Assembly: GCA_036004685.1 (NCBI GenBank)
Contig: DASYRE010000053.1
Span: forward strand, 1 to 61,274
Source: Candidatus Polarisedimenticolia bacterium
GTDB taxonomy: Bacteria; Acidobacteriota; Polarisedimenticolia; Gp22-AA2; AA152
Length of the DNA stretch: 61,274 nucleotides
Direction of reading: 5' to 3'
The notes under the pieces were generated by a model, which made no database searches, had not been told where the DNA came from, and saw only the letters and a list, made by a program, of their open reading frames with translations. Each line of letters begins with the position of its first letter. The stretch's first letter is position 1. Below, in pieces: positions 41,122 to 49,167 of this stretch. Position numbers and translations under genes: made by a program.

Positions 41122-42113
41122 GCGGCCCTCCCTTCCCCGACGCTCCGGCGGACGGGGGCGGCGGCGCGCCGCGCATCCCGAATCCCCTTCCAATAGCGGC
41201 GCTCTCCGAGCAGCGACTGGACGTGACCGAGAGCCCGCCCCCGCGCTCCGGCGCGCTCCATCCCGGCCATCGCCAGCTCGGCGGCGGCCCAGGCGGGGGC
41301 CGTGAAATCGACCGCCAAGAGAGAGGACCAGCGGGCGAAGCGCTTGAGGGGATGGGGCTCGCGCCGGGAGAGCCGGAGATCGGCGGCAAGCGCCCGGTGC
41401 TTCCGCTGCAGGTCCACGTCGGCCCGGCCGACCGAGTAACAATCTTCCAGCCAGCGCCCGAAAGTCTTGTCGTAGACCTGGCCGACCGCGACCCGGCCGA
41501 GGTAGCTCATCTCCGCCTCCATGCCGATCAGGCGCCACCCGAGCTCGTAATCCTCGTTCCCGAACTTCACGAAGCTCTCGTCGAATCCCCCGGCGCGCAG
41601 GAACAGGCTCTTCGAGATCGAGGCGTGCCCGAAATGACAGTCGTCGAAGCGGAATCGGTATCCCGGGCTCGAGAGGCGCGCGTCGATTTCCGCCCCCCAC
41701 GATTCGACGCCGTCCTTCAGGAAGGACCTCCGGACGGCCGGCGCCAGACCAAGACCTCCGAAGACGACCCGCTCCCCGGGGCGGGCGTGGGCCTCGAGGT
41801 GGCCGGAGACGAGGTTGGGCGGCGCGATCATGTCGTCGTCGAGGAAAAGAACGATCTCCCCGCGTCCCTCGCGGGCGCCGCGGTTCCGGGCGGCGGCAAG
41901 ACCGCGGTTTTCCTGGGTGACGAAGCGCAACCTGCCTTCCCCCTGTATCTCCCGCAGCATCTCCACCGTCCCGTCGCGCGAGCCGTCGACCACCACGACG
42001 ATTTCGTAGGGGATCGACGCCGGCTCCTGGCTCAGGAGCGGCGGCAGCGTCCCCGCCAAGAGCCGGCGCCGGTTGTAGGTCGGCACGACGATCGAGACGC
42101 GGGGCGAGCTCAT
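41118..42113 (-). CDS. Glycosyltransferase family 2
   Basis: 331 residues. 'VSIVVPTYNRRRLLAGTL', 'EIVVVVDGSRDGTVEML', 'AARNRGAREGRGEIVLFLDDDMI' (metal site) and 'FGNEDYELGWRLIG' (ED acceptor motif) make a complete GT-A core. The C-terminal 80 residues are helical and basic and may bind the membrane. An upstream in-frame ATG at 42239 exists, but ATG at 42113 overlaps the deacetylase stop as ATGA and gives the normal start. It does not share the DQS/FTDDDC blocks, so it belongs to a different GT2 lineage than its two neighbours. Confidence 0.87.
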   Translation of the reverse strand: MSSPRVSIVVPTYNRRRLLAGTLPPLLSQEPASIPYEIVVVVDGSRDGTVEMLREIQGEGRLRFVTQENRGLAAARNRGAREGRGEIVLFLDDDMIAPPNLVSGHLEAHARPGERVVFGGLGLAPAVRRSFLKDGVESWGAEIDARLSSPGYRFRFDDCHFGHASISKSLFLRAGGFDESFVKFGNEDYELGWRLIGMEAEMSYLGRVAVGQVYDKTFGRWLEDCYSVGRADVDLQRKHRALAADLRLSRREPHPLKRFARWSSLLAVDFTAPAWAAAELAMAGMERAGARGRALGHVQSLLGERRYWKGIRDARRAAAPVRRSVGEGRAA

Positions 42114-42904
42114 GCCACCGCCTCCTGGCCCGCCGGCGGCCGCGCCCCGCGCAGCTGCGCAATCCGCCATCGCGCCCATTCGCGCGCTCCGAAGCCGGTC
42201 CGACACTTGAAGCCGAACGACCAGCGGGTCTCGTGGCACGTCACCAGGGTCCGCCGCAGGAGGAGAGGATCGGTCCCGCGGGCGTTGCCGCCCCGCAGGT
42301 CCGAGCAGCCCGCCTGGTAACCCGCCGCCGCGACCCAGCGCAGGGCGCGCTCGTCGTACAGCCCGTGGGGATACGAGAAGAAGCGCATCGGCCGGCCGAG
42401 GCGCTCTTCGAGAATCCGCTTGGAGCCCCGGATCTCCTCTTCCAGCTCCTGATCGGAGAGATCCGGGAGGAACCGGTGCGTCCGCGCGTGCGAGCCGATT
42501 TCCATCCCCGCCGCGGCGAGGGCGGCCGCCTCGCTCCAGTTCATCAGGGGACGCGGCCGATCGCCGTGGCGCGCGTCCCAGGAATTGGTCTGCCCCACCC
42601 GGTCGGCGACCAGAAAGATCGTCGCCGGGAAGCGGAACCGGCGCAGGATCGGGGCGGCATGCTCCAGGAAATCGCGGTATCCGTCGTCGAAGGTGATCGC
42701 CACCTCGCGCTCTGAGCTCGGACGCTCCCCCCGGACGGTCGCCACGACCTCGCCGAGCGGCACGATCCGGTAACCCTCGTCGAAGAGGTACTGCATCTGG
42801 GATTCGAACTGCTCGGGGGTGACCCCCCAGGCGCGCAGCCTCTCCCCCGGATCGCCGCTCACCCAGTGGTACATCAGGACCTTCGGGCCCGTGGTTCTAT
42901 CCAT
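42110..42904 (-). CDS. Polysaccharide deacetylase (carbohydrate esterase 4)
   Basis: 264 residues: 'VLMYHWVSGDP' opens the fold, 'AITFDDGYRDF' is the metal/catalytic motif, 'EIGSHARTHRFL' gives the HxxxH ligands and 'FSYPHGLYDERAL' the third motif. It appears to be a minimal one-domain esterase with no signal peptide, so it may act on lipid-linked precursors in the cytoplasm or be exported in another way. It starts with ATG at 42904, overlapping the preceding GT2 gene by 8 bases. Third deacetylase of the locus, unlike the other two in its N-terminus. Confidence 0.88.
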   Translation of the reverse strand: MDRTTGPKVLMYHWVSGDPGERLRAWGVTPEQFESQMQYLFDEGYRIVPLGEVVATVRGERPSSEREVAITFDDGYRDFLEHAAPILRRFRFPATIFLVADRVGQTNSWDARHGDRPRPLMNWSEAAALAAAGMEIGSHARTHRFLPDLSDQELEEEIRGSKRILEERLGRPMRFFSYPHGLYDERALRWVAAAGYQAGCSDLRGGNARGTDPLLLRRTLVTCHETRWSFGFKCRTGFGAREWARWRIAQLRGARPPAGQEAVA

Positions 42905-43856
42905 GCGGGATCTCCTTCGGAGCGAAAGCGCGCCGCTCCGATCCGTCCCCTCTCGCGAAAACCCACGCCACGGCGCCCCGCCCCAGCCCGGCCAGGTAGG
43001 CGCGGCCGGTTCGGACCGCGGTGCGATCGCGCCGCAGGATCCCTCCCAGGGCCCGCCGGCCCTGGGAGGCGACGACCTCCAGCGCGATCCCCAGCGGGAA
43101 AAAATCGCCTTGCGCCGCCATCTTGAGCGCCCAGGCCGCGATGCCGTGCCCGTATTCGAATTCCACCGCCGTCTGGCTTTCATCGTCCCGCCACCCGAGA
43201 TGGAAGACGACCACGTCGGGGTCGTAAAGGATCGCGCCGCCGGACTTGAGAACCCGGTGGATGAAGTCGGTGTCGTCGGCCCCCCGAAAGCGCCCTCCGG
43301 GCCCCAGATCGGGATCGAACATTCCAAACCTCGCCGCCCACGATTTCCGGATCGAGAGGTTCAGTCCGCCGCCCACGACGCTCGGATCGACCTTCCGCCG
43401 GAAAAGACGCGCCTCGGGCGGATGCCACGTGGTCGCCGCGAGAATCCTCCGTCCGGGCGTCCGGGCGGGGTCGGGAAGCGAGCCGCCGGTGACCGCCGCG
43501 ACGTCCGGATGCCGCTCGAACGCCTCCGCCACGCGGCCGACCCAGTCGGCAGGCACGAGACAGTCGTCGTCGGTGAAGGCGACGATCTCCCCCCGCGCCT
43601 CCCCCAGGGCCGCGTTCCGGGCGCGGCTCAATCCCCGCGTCGGCGTGGCGAGACGGCGAAGGCCGGGAAGGTGAAGCGCCGCTTGCTCCGCGATCCGAGC
43701 CGACGCGTCTCCGTCGCTCTGATCGACGATCAGAATCTCGAGCGGCGCGGGTCGCAGGCCTCCCAGGCTCTCGAGACAGCGGCTCAAGAGCGCGGGGCGG
43801 TTGCGGGTGCAGACCGCCACCGAAATCGTCGCGGCTCGATCTCCTCCGGCCGTCAT
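42897..43856 (-). CDS. Glycosyltransferase family 2
   Basis: 319 residues. 'ISVAVCTRNRPALLSRCL', 'ILIVDQSDGDAS', 'ARNAALGEARGEIVAFTDDDCLV' (metal site) and 'FRGADDTDFIHRVLKSG' are in GT2 order. Closest in the window to the genes at 37348 and 40201. The C-terminus is basic with one weakly hydrophobic stretch ('FFPLGIALEVVASQG'). ATG at 43856; a 49-base gap without a feature separates it from the membrane-protein gene upstream. Confidence 0.87.
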   Translation of the reverse strand: MTAGGDRAATISVAVCTRNRPALLSRCLESLGGLRPAPLEILIVDQSDGDASARIAEQAALHLPGLRRLATPTRGLSRARNAALGEARGEIVAFTDDDCLVPADWVGRVAEAFERHPDVAAVTGGSLPDPARTPGRRILAATTWHPPEARLFRRKVDPSVVGGGLNLSIRKSWAARFGMFDPDLGPGGRFRGADDTDFIHRVLKSGGAILYDPDVVVFHLGWRDDESQTAVEFEYGHGIAAWALKMAAQGDFFPLGIALEVVASQGRRALGGILRRDRTAVRTGRAYLAGLGRGAVAWVFARGDGSERRAFAPKEIPHG

Positions 43857-43905
43857 GCCTCTCCTCGTCGCCGGCGGGCCGCCGCCGGACGGGCGCCGGT
43901 CGCGC

Positions 43906-45666
43906 TCACGGCTTCCCCCGCGACGGATTCTGCCGGGCGAGCGCGTGCCCGGGCTCGCCGCCGGGGCCCGCGACCCTGAAGATCTTCACTCCGTCCTGGG
44001 CGTAGACGCGCTGCAGGAACGGGGCGCCTTCCGGATCGTAGGGGCCGAGCTTCTTCTCCTCCGGCCCGTAGAAAACGTACCGGACGTCGAAACGCCGCAG
44101 GAGCTCGAGGCGCGCCTCGTCGCTCTGCGACGTCGCGTAAAAGCTGTGCACCTGGGCGATCCGATCCTCATATCCCGCGGTCAGCTTGTCTTCGCCCAAA
44201 AAGACCCTTTGCCCCGAGAGTCTCGGAACGTAGTTCCCGGTGACGTAGGCGGCGAAGATCACGGAATCCCGCGGCACCTGGCGGCTCATCCAGGCCATCG
44301 CGTCCACCTCGGAGCCGGGGAGGTAGACGGGCGAGGCGATCCGCTTCGCTTCCTCGCGATAGGAGAGAAAGAGATTCAAGGCGCTCAGGCAGGCAAGGAC
44401 CGCGATCAACGACATCGCCGCCGCCAGCTGCGGACGCAAGAGGAGCGCACGGAGCTTGCCGGCCGATCGTCTCCAGCCTCTCCGCTTGATCTGGAGTCGG
44501 AGGAAGAGAGTGCGGCGCAGTCCCTGAGTCGCGAGGACCGAGAGCGGAATCTGGATTCCGTTCAGGAGGTGCCACCGCCAGTTGATGGAGGGGACATACG
44601 CCAGGAACAGGACCACCAGGAGCCAGCCTTTCGCCATCCGCTCCCCCGACGGGCGATCGACGCGCAGGAAGCCCTCGAAGGTCAGGACCGTGATGAAGAA
44701 GGTCACCCCGAGGCTCATGATCAGGCGGAACGGATCCGGAGTGTAGAAAGTGAGGCGGCGCACGACGTCGCCCCACATCGGCTCGCGCGACAGAATCCAG
44801 TAGTTCAGCGCCATGAAAGGCAGAGGGATGCCGGCCACGAGCGCCGCGCACTTCCACCGGTTCATCGAGGGTGATGCTCCCCTCCCGAGCCATTCCAGGA
44901 GCAGGTAGGCGACCGCGATCGGGATCGCCGCCACGGCCTCGAACGCGTGGCTGAACGCCAGGATGGCGAGGCACGCGCCGCCCGCAATCGCCGGACCGAA
45001 GCTCCGGACGCGCTCCGACTTGAGCTGCAGCGCCAGCGAGGCCGTCAGCAGCGCCGCCGCGAACACGAAGTGCGGGTACACCAGCATGGCGTGGAAGAGG
45101 TTCACCTCGACGAGCCAGGAGGTGATGGGCCGGAGATCGATCCCGCCGAAGCGCAGGAGCAGCCTCGACAGCCACAGCAATCCGCCGCCGAGACAGGCGA
45201 GCACCAGCGCGAAGCGCCGGTAGCGCGGGCGCCGGACACCGGCGGCGATGAAGGAGTAGATCGACAGGACCAGGAGCACGATCGACACCGCCATGAACCC
45301 ACGGTGCGTGAAATCGAGGCTCCATCCGGTGATCCGGGAGATCCCCCCGAGTCCCAGGTAGAGGACGTTGAACAGGATGGGACGGTTCGGCTCGGGGGTG
45401 AAGTTGTTGGTAAAGAGAGTCCGGCCTTCCGCCGCCTGCCGCATCAGCCCGAGATAGACGTTGTTGTCGTCGATGGCGGTGGAGCCGATCAAGCCCATGA
45501 ACCTCTCGGAATCGTTCGAGCGGCGAAACGCGTCGGAGAAGGGAATCCACACGAGGGCGAGCAGCAGCGCCGAGAGCGCCAGCGGAAACCACCACTCGGA
45601 GAGCCGGACGCGTCCCGAGATCGGACGATCGGGGTGCCGGCGCGGCGGAATAGCCCGGAACTTCAT
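43906..45666 (-). CDS. Polytopic membrane protein, GT-C-like, family not recognised
   Basis: 586 residues with about 11 hydrophobic segments and a C-terminal soluble domain of about 120 residues ('VDAMAWMSRQVPRDSVIFA', 'LLRRFDVRYVFYGPEE') of the type that ends many bacterial GT-C and related membrane proteins. After the first helix there is 'STAIDDNNVYLGLMRQAAEG', whose acidic pair could be the first-loop site. I do not recognise a named family. By position it probably handles the glycan on the outer face of the inner membrane. ATG at 45666 overlaps the flippase stop as ATGA. Confidence 0.65.
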   Translation of the reverse strand: MKFRAIPPRRHPDRPISGRVRLSEWWFPLALSALLLALVWIPFSDAFRRSNDSERFMGLIGSTAIDDNNVYLGLMRQAAEGRTLFTNNFTPEPNRPILFNVLYLGLGGISRITGWSLDFTHRGFMAVSIVLLVLSIYSFIAAGVRRPRYRRFALVLACLGGGLLWLSRLLLRFGGIDLRPITSWLVEVNLFHAMLVYPHFVFAAALLTASLALQLKSERVRSFGPAIAGGACLAILAFSHAFEAVAAIPIAVAYLLLEWLGRGASPSMNRWKCAALVAGIPLPFMALNYWILSREPMWGDVVRRLTFYTPDPFRLIMSLGVTFFITVLTFEGFLRVDRPSGERMAKGWLLVVLFLAYVPSINWRWHLLNGIQIPLSVLATQGLRRTLFLRLQIKRRGWRRSAGKLRALLLRPQLAAAMSLIAVLACLSALNLFLSYREEAKRIASPVYLPGSEVDAMAWMSRQVPRDSVIFAAYVTGNYVPRLSGQRVFLGEDKLTAGYEDRIAQVHSFYATSQSDEARLELLRRFDVRYVFYGPEEKKLGPYDPEGAPFLQRVYAQDGVKIFRVAGPGGEPGHALARQNPSRGKP

Positions 45667-47171
45667 CGGAAGACCTCCGCCCAGACCTTGCCCGCCAGGC
45701 GCCGCTCCTCACGGAAAGTGCCGCTGAGCGCGTAGACGAGCGCGAACCCCGCCAGACAGGCCGCGCCGCGCAGCAGGAGGAGCGGCAGCGACGGGTCCGG
45801 AAGCAGTCTCCGCCAGGCGGCCATGAGCAGCACCACGGGCATTCCCGAAAGCAGCGGCCAGGCCACCGAGCGCAGGAGAAACGTGCGCGGCGCCAGTCCG
45901 ACGTAGGGGCAAGCGCGGCGGATCACGAGCCAGAGGTCGACCGTCAGGATCGCCACGAGCGTCGCCGCGGCGGCGCCCACGAGGCCGAACGCCGGCGTAA
46001 GCACCAGCAACAGGCCCAGATTGAGGACGTAGCGGAAGGCTTCCGCCTGGATCAGCCATTTCACGAGGCCCGACCCGAACAGCAGCGTCGTCGCCGCAAG
46101 CGAAGCGGCCGACCCGAGATAGGCGATCGCCAGGACGGCGAGCACCGGGACGCTGTCCTGGAATCCCTCGCCGACCCACAGTCGCAGCAGGGAGCTCCCG
46201 TCGATCAGCAACAGCGTCACCAGGGGCAACCCCAGCGCCAGGTTCAGCCGCGTGCCGACCTCCAGGAGGCGGGCCGAATCCTCGCGCCTCCCCTGGGCCT
46301 CCATCCTGGAGGCGAGGGGGAACAGGACGCCGGAAACCGGCTGGAGTCCCTTCGAGACGAAAGAGGCGAGCGTCAAGCCGACTCCGAACGCCGCCACCGC
46401 GGCCGGGCCGGCCAGGAGGCCGAGGAACAGGAGATCGGCGTTGTCGAACAGCGTCCGGAGACTCTCGTAACCGAACGAGAGGACGGAGAAGATCGACACT
46501 CCCGGCGCCAGGCCGCTCCATTCCGGCCCTCCCATGAGGTGGATTCCCGGCGCGATCTTCCGCAGAGCGGCCGCCCGCGCGGCATGTCCGAGGAGGGAGG
46601 AGGCGAGCTGGACGGCCCCGAGCGCCACCAGGCCGAACCCCGCGCCCAGCAGGGCGGCGGTCGCGACGAGACGGAAGAGCGCGGCGGCGACCTCGATTCC
46701 ATTCAGGAGCTGGAAGCGTTGGAGTCCGGCCATGACGCTGCGCGTCACGCCGAAGGGGAACGAGATCAGGAAGTTGACGGCAATCATGACGAGCAGCACC
46801 CGCGCCTCGCCCTGGCGCGCCGCGGGAACCCGGAAGCGGTCCAACGCGGTGAAGCTGAGAAGCAGCAGAGCGGCGCAGGCGAGGAGGCCGACGCAGAAGT
46901 AGATCCGGAAGATCGTCCCCACCTCGCGGCTGGCCTCGGCGAGCCGTCCCGTTCCGGCCCGTGAGGCCACGGACCGGACTCCGGCCGCGCCGCTGCCGGC
47001 GTTCAGGAACCCGAGGTAGCTCCCGATCGCCGAGGTCAAAACCCAGATTCCGTAGTCGCCCGCCCCGAGATGCCGGATCACCAGAGGCGTCAACAGGAGC
47101 AGGACCGCCCCGTTGACGGCCGCTCCGGCATATCCGGAGCCGATGTTGCGCGCGACGCGGCCGAGGCTCAT
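45663..47171 (-). CDS. Wzx-type oligosaccharide flippase (MOP superfamily), second copy
   Basis: 502 residues with about 14 membrane segments. 'VRHLGAGDYG'-like motif appears as 'VIRHLGAGDYGIWVL' near residue 33, the family mark of polysaccharide flippases, and the segment pattern runs to the C-terminus. Sequence identity with the flippase at 6292-7746 is low and base composition is much richer in G+C, so the two were acquired separately rather than duplicated. The ATG at 47171 overlaps the kinase gene stop as ATGA; another ATG four codons upstream is possible. Confidence 0.88.
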   Translation of the reverse strand: MSLGRVARNIGSGYAGAAVNGAVLLLLTPLVIRHLGAGDYGIWVLTSAIGSYLGFLNAGSGAAGVRSVASRAGTGRLAEASREVGTIFRIYFCVGLLACAALLLLSFTALDRFRVPAARQGEARVLLVMIAVNFLISFPFGVTRSVMAGLQRFQLLNGIEVAAALFRLVATAALLGAGFGLVALGAVQLASSLLGHAARAAALRKIAPGIHLMGGPEWSGLAPGVSIFSVLSFGYESLRTLFDNADLLFLGLLAGPAAVAAFGVGLTLASFVSKGLQPVSGVLFPLASRMEAQGRREDSARLLEVGTRLNLALGLPLVTLLLIDGSSLLRLWVGEGFQDSVPVLAVLAIAYLGSAASLAATTLLFGSGLVKWLIQAEAFRYVLNLGLLLVLTPAFGLVGAAAATLVAILTVDLWLVIRRACPYVGLAPRTFLLRSVAWPLLSGMPVVLLMAAWRRLLPDPSLPLLLLRGAACLAGFALVYALSGTFREERRLAGKVWAEVFR

Positions 47172-48184
47172 CGTGCCGTCCATTCTCCCGCGAGGACTTC
47201 CGCGGGCGTCTCGAGGATCTTTCTCACGCCGGCGCGGGCCCGCGCGAAACTCCCCGTCTCGTCCCGCTCGAGGTAGCGGAACTTCTTCAGGCAGTATCCG
47301 GCCCACGACAGGGTGAGCAGGGGGGGAAGCAGCTGGCGCGGGAATCCCATCCGGCGGAAGTACTGTCCCAAAGCCATGCGGAGCTCCCGGGCCAGCGGGT
47401 CGTCGCCGTTGAGAAGCCGCTCGAGCGCACCGAAGGGATCGACTTCTCCCTTTCCCTCGGTCCGGAAGATGACCCACAGGCAAAGGTCCAGCAGGTCGTA
47501 CGTGGGGACCGAGATCTCGTCGCAGAGCTCCCAGTCGATGACGCCGTAACCGTCGGAGTGCTCGAGGATGTTCTCACCGCAGAAATCGCCGTGGGCCAGC
47601 ACCGAAGGAAATCGCTTGCCGAAGCCGTCCCAGACGGTCCGGGCGGCGGTCTCCAGCAGTGCCCGGGACCTGCCGGTGCGATCCAGCTTGCTGCTGAACT
47701 CCTCCGTCCAGACCGGGACGAGAGCCGAAGCCTCTCCCAAAGTGGCCCTTCCCAGCGCGGCGCTCCAATCGGACGACCAGGAAAGGACGCGCGACAGTCG
47801 CGGATTCAGGCGCGAGCCGGGGAGGATCCAGGAGGCGATCTTCTCCCCCCGCAGCGCCGATTGAAGCAGGAAGCGGCGCCCGGCCACCTCGCGGAAGAGG
47901 AGGGGACGCGGAAACGTCCCGTCGGGCACGCGGCCGTTCAGGGCGCTGACCGACTGGAGGCCCCGATACTCGCGCTCGAGGTAGTGAGCTCCCGCCGGAT
48001 CGAATCCCACCTTGCCCACCGCCGACGGGAACTTGTCCCGAGGAAGGAAGAAGAAATAGACGGACTGGTCCGCGTAGTTCTTGTCGCCATGGGGACGATG
48101 TACCAGCATGACCGAGATTTCCTCCGGCTCGGCCAACCCGTCGGCGGCGATTCCTCGATAGGCTTCCGACAAGGCCTCGATCAT
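47168..48184 (-). CDS. APH/choline-kinase-like phosphotransferase
   Basis: 338 residues. 'VLAHGDFCGENIL' (HGD at 198-200, catalytic Asp and the Asn ligand) and 'GVIDWELCDEIS' (Asp217, metal-binding) are the two diagnostic motifs of aminoglycoside phosphotransferase-like kinases; an N-terminal lobe precedes them. Members phosphorylate small alcohols, amino sugars or sugars of LPS. Within this locus it could phosphorylate a sugar or a glycan hydroxyl. It overlaps both neighbours by ATGA: a small Rossmann-like protein upstream and the flippase downstream, suggesting that the three act together. Confidence 0.8.
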   Translation of the reverse strand: MIEALSEAYRGIAADGLAEPEEISVMLVHRPHGDKNYADQSVYFFFLPRDKFPSAVGKVGFDPAGAHYLEREYRGLQSVSALNGRVPDGTFPRPLLFREVAGRRFLLQSALRGEKIASWILPGSRLNPRLSRVLSWSSDWSAALGRATLGEASALVPVWTEEFSSKLDRTGRSRALLETAARTVWDGFGKRFPSVLAHGDFCGENILEHSDGYGVIDWELCDEISVPTYDLLDLCLWVIFRTEGKGEVDPFGALERLLNGDDPLARELRMALGQYFRRMGFPRQLLPPLLTLSWAGYCLKKFRYLERDETGSFARARAGVRKILETPAEVLAGEWTAR

Positions 48185-48864
48185 TTCCCTCTCCTGGCGA
48201 CGACGATGAGGTTCGGAAGCGACTCGCGATGAATCCCGAGGGCCCAGAGCGTCTGGAGTCCGAGGACGAGGATCCGATGCCTTAGCGTCCGGACGTCCAA
48301 GGTCAGCCCGAGGAAATACCGAAAGGGCTCGGGCCGGTCCAGCGGCACCAGAATCTGGGGGGCCTGGAGCGAGGGATGGGCGTAGTAGGTGTCGATTCTC
48401 TCGAAATTCTCGCGCCGGGCGCGCCATAAAGCGGCGCGCGCCGACCATCCCACCCAGGGGCGGCCCTGCATCACGATCACCCATCGGCCTCCGGGGGCCA
48501 GGAGGGCGCCGACCTTCGCTCGACGCCACGGATTCCGTCTCCGGCTCCAGTCCTCGAGAATCAGGTCGAAGGATTCGCGGTGCGCCGCGCCGGGGACCGG
48601 CGGATCCCACTCGACCCGGACTCCGTTCTGCGCGAGCGACTCGAAAAGCTCGACCGATTCCGGGTTCAGCGCCAGCGCGCGCTGGCCTTGCCAGGGAGAG
48701 AGCAGGCTTCGCCAAAGCGGGCTGGTGCCCTCGCGCTGCGGGATGATCTCGGGAGCTTCCGACGTCGCCCCCGGGACGCCGGGCCGGTGGATCTCCGGCG
48801 CGGGGATTCCCGGTTCGGATCCCGCGACGGCCGATGCGTCGGCCGTGATCGGTTCGATACTCAT
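48181..48864 (-). CDS. Small protein, degenerate methyltransferase-like fold
   Basis: 227 residues. After an unstructured, acidic/proline-rich N-terminus of about 45 residues, the middle has a class I methyltransferase-like order ('QRALALNPESVELFESLAQ', 'FDLILEDWSRRR', 'KVGALLAPGGRWVIVMQG') but there is no glycine-rich motif I, so SAM binding is doubtful. The C-terminal part ('FRYFLGLTLDVRTLRHRILV') is hydrophobic and helical. I do not recognise a named family. Its stop overlaps the kinase start as ATGA. Possibly a partner or scaffold for the kinase. Confidence 0.6.
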   Translation of the reverse strand: MSIEPITADASAVAGSEPGIPAPEIHRPGVPGATSEAPEIIPQREGTSPLWRSLLSPWQGQRALALNPESVELFESLAQNGVRVEWDPPVPGAAHRESFDLILEDWSRRRNPWRRAKVGALLAPGGRWVIVMQGRPWVGWSARAALWRARRENFERIDTYYAHPSLQAPQILVPLDRPEPFRYFLGLTLDVRTLRHRILVLGLQTLWALGIHRESLPNLIVVARRGK

Positions 48865-48908
48865 GCTCTAGGCTCCCAGCGGCTTCCTGGAACGGAGGGT
48901 CCGTTCCC

Positions 48909-49133
48909 TCACGCTCCGCCGCTGTCGTTGACGCCGTTGCTCGCCGTGAGACGGTTCTTCTCCAGCCAGCGGAGCAGCTCCGAGCGCTTGTAGCGCAGGG
49001 AAGCGTTCGGAGAGCTCCCCAGCCGGTAGCTCGGAATCAGCTGCTCTTTCGTGAGCTGCCAGAGCTTCGTCCGGCCGATCTTGAGATAGCGTCTTGCCTC
49101 GGCACTCGTCAGGATTTCCTCTTTTCTCCCCAT
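48909..49133 (-). CDS. Small helix-turn-helix DNA-binding protein (MerR/excisionase-like)
   Basis: 74 residues: 'LTSAEARRYLKIGRTKLWQL' is a winged helix-turn-helix start as in the excisionase/AlpA-type families, followed by 'YRLGSSPNASLRYKRSELLRWL' (wing). There is no integrase or transposase nearby and no att-like repeat, so a phage role is unlikely; a local regulator of the polysaccharide operon is more plausible but unproven. Starts with ATG at 49133, 34 bases after the beta-barrel stop and 44 before the next start. Confidence 0.78.
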   Translation of the reverse strand: MGRKEEILTSAEARRYLKIGRTKLWQLTKEQLIPSYRLGSSPNASLRYKRSELLRWLEKNRLTASNGVNDSGGA

Positions 49134-49167
49134 CGCCTCACACCCCGAAAAATGGTCCGTCCCGCCC

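Noticed and set aside
48909-49133. Prophage or integrative element indicated by an excisionase-like protein
   Set aside because: No integrase, no flanking direct repeats and no tRNA gene nearby.
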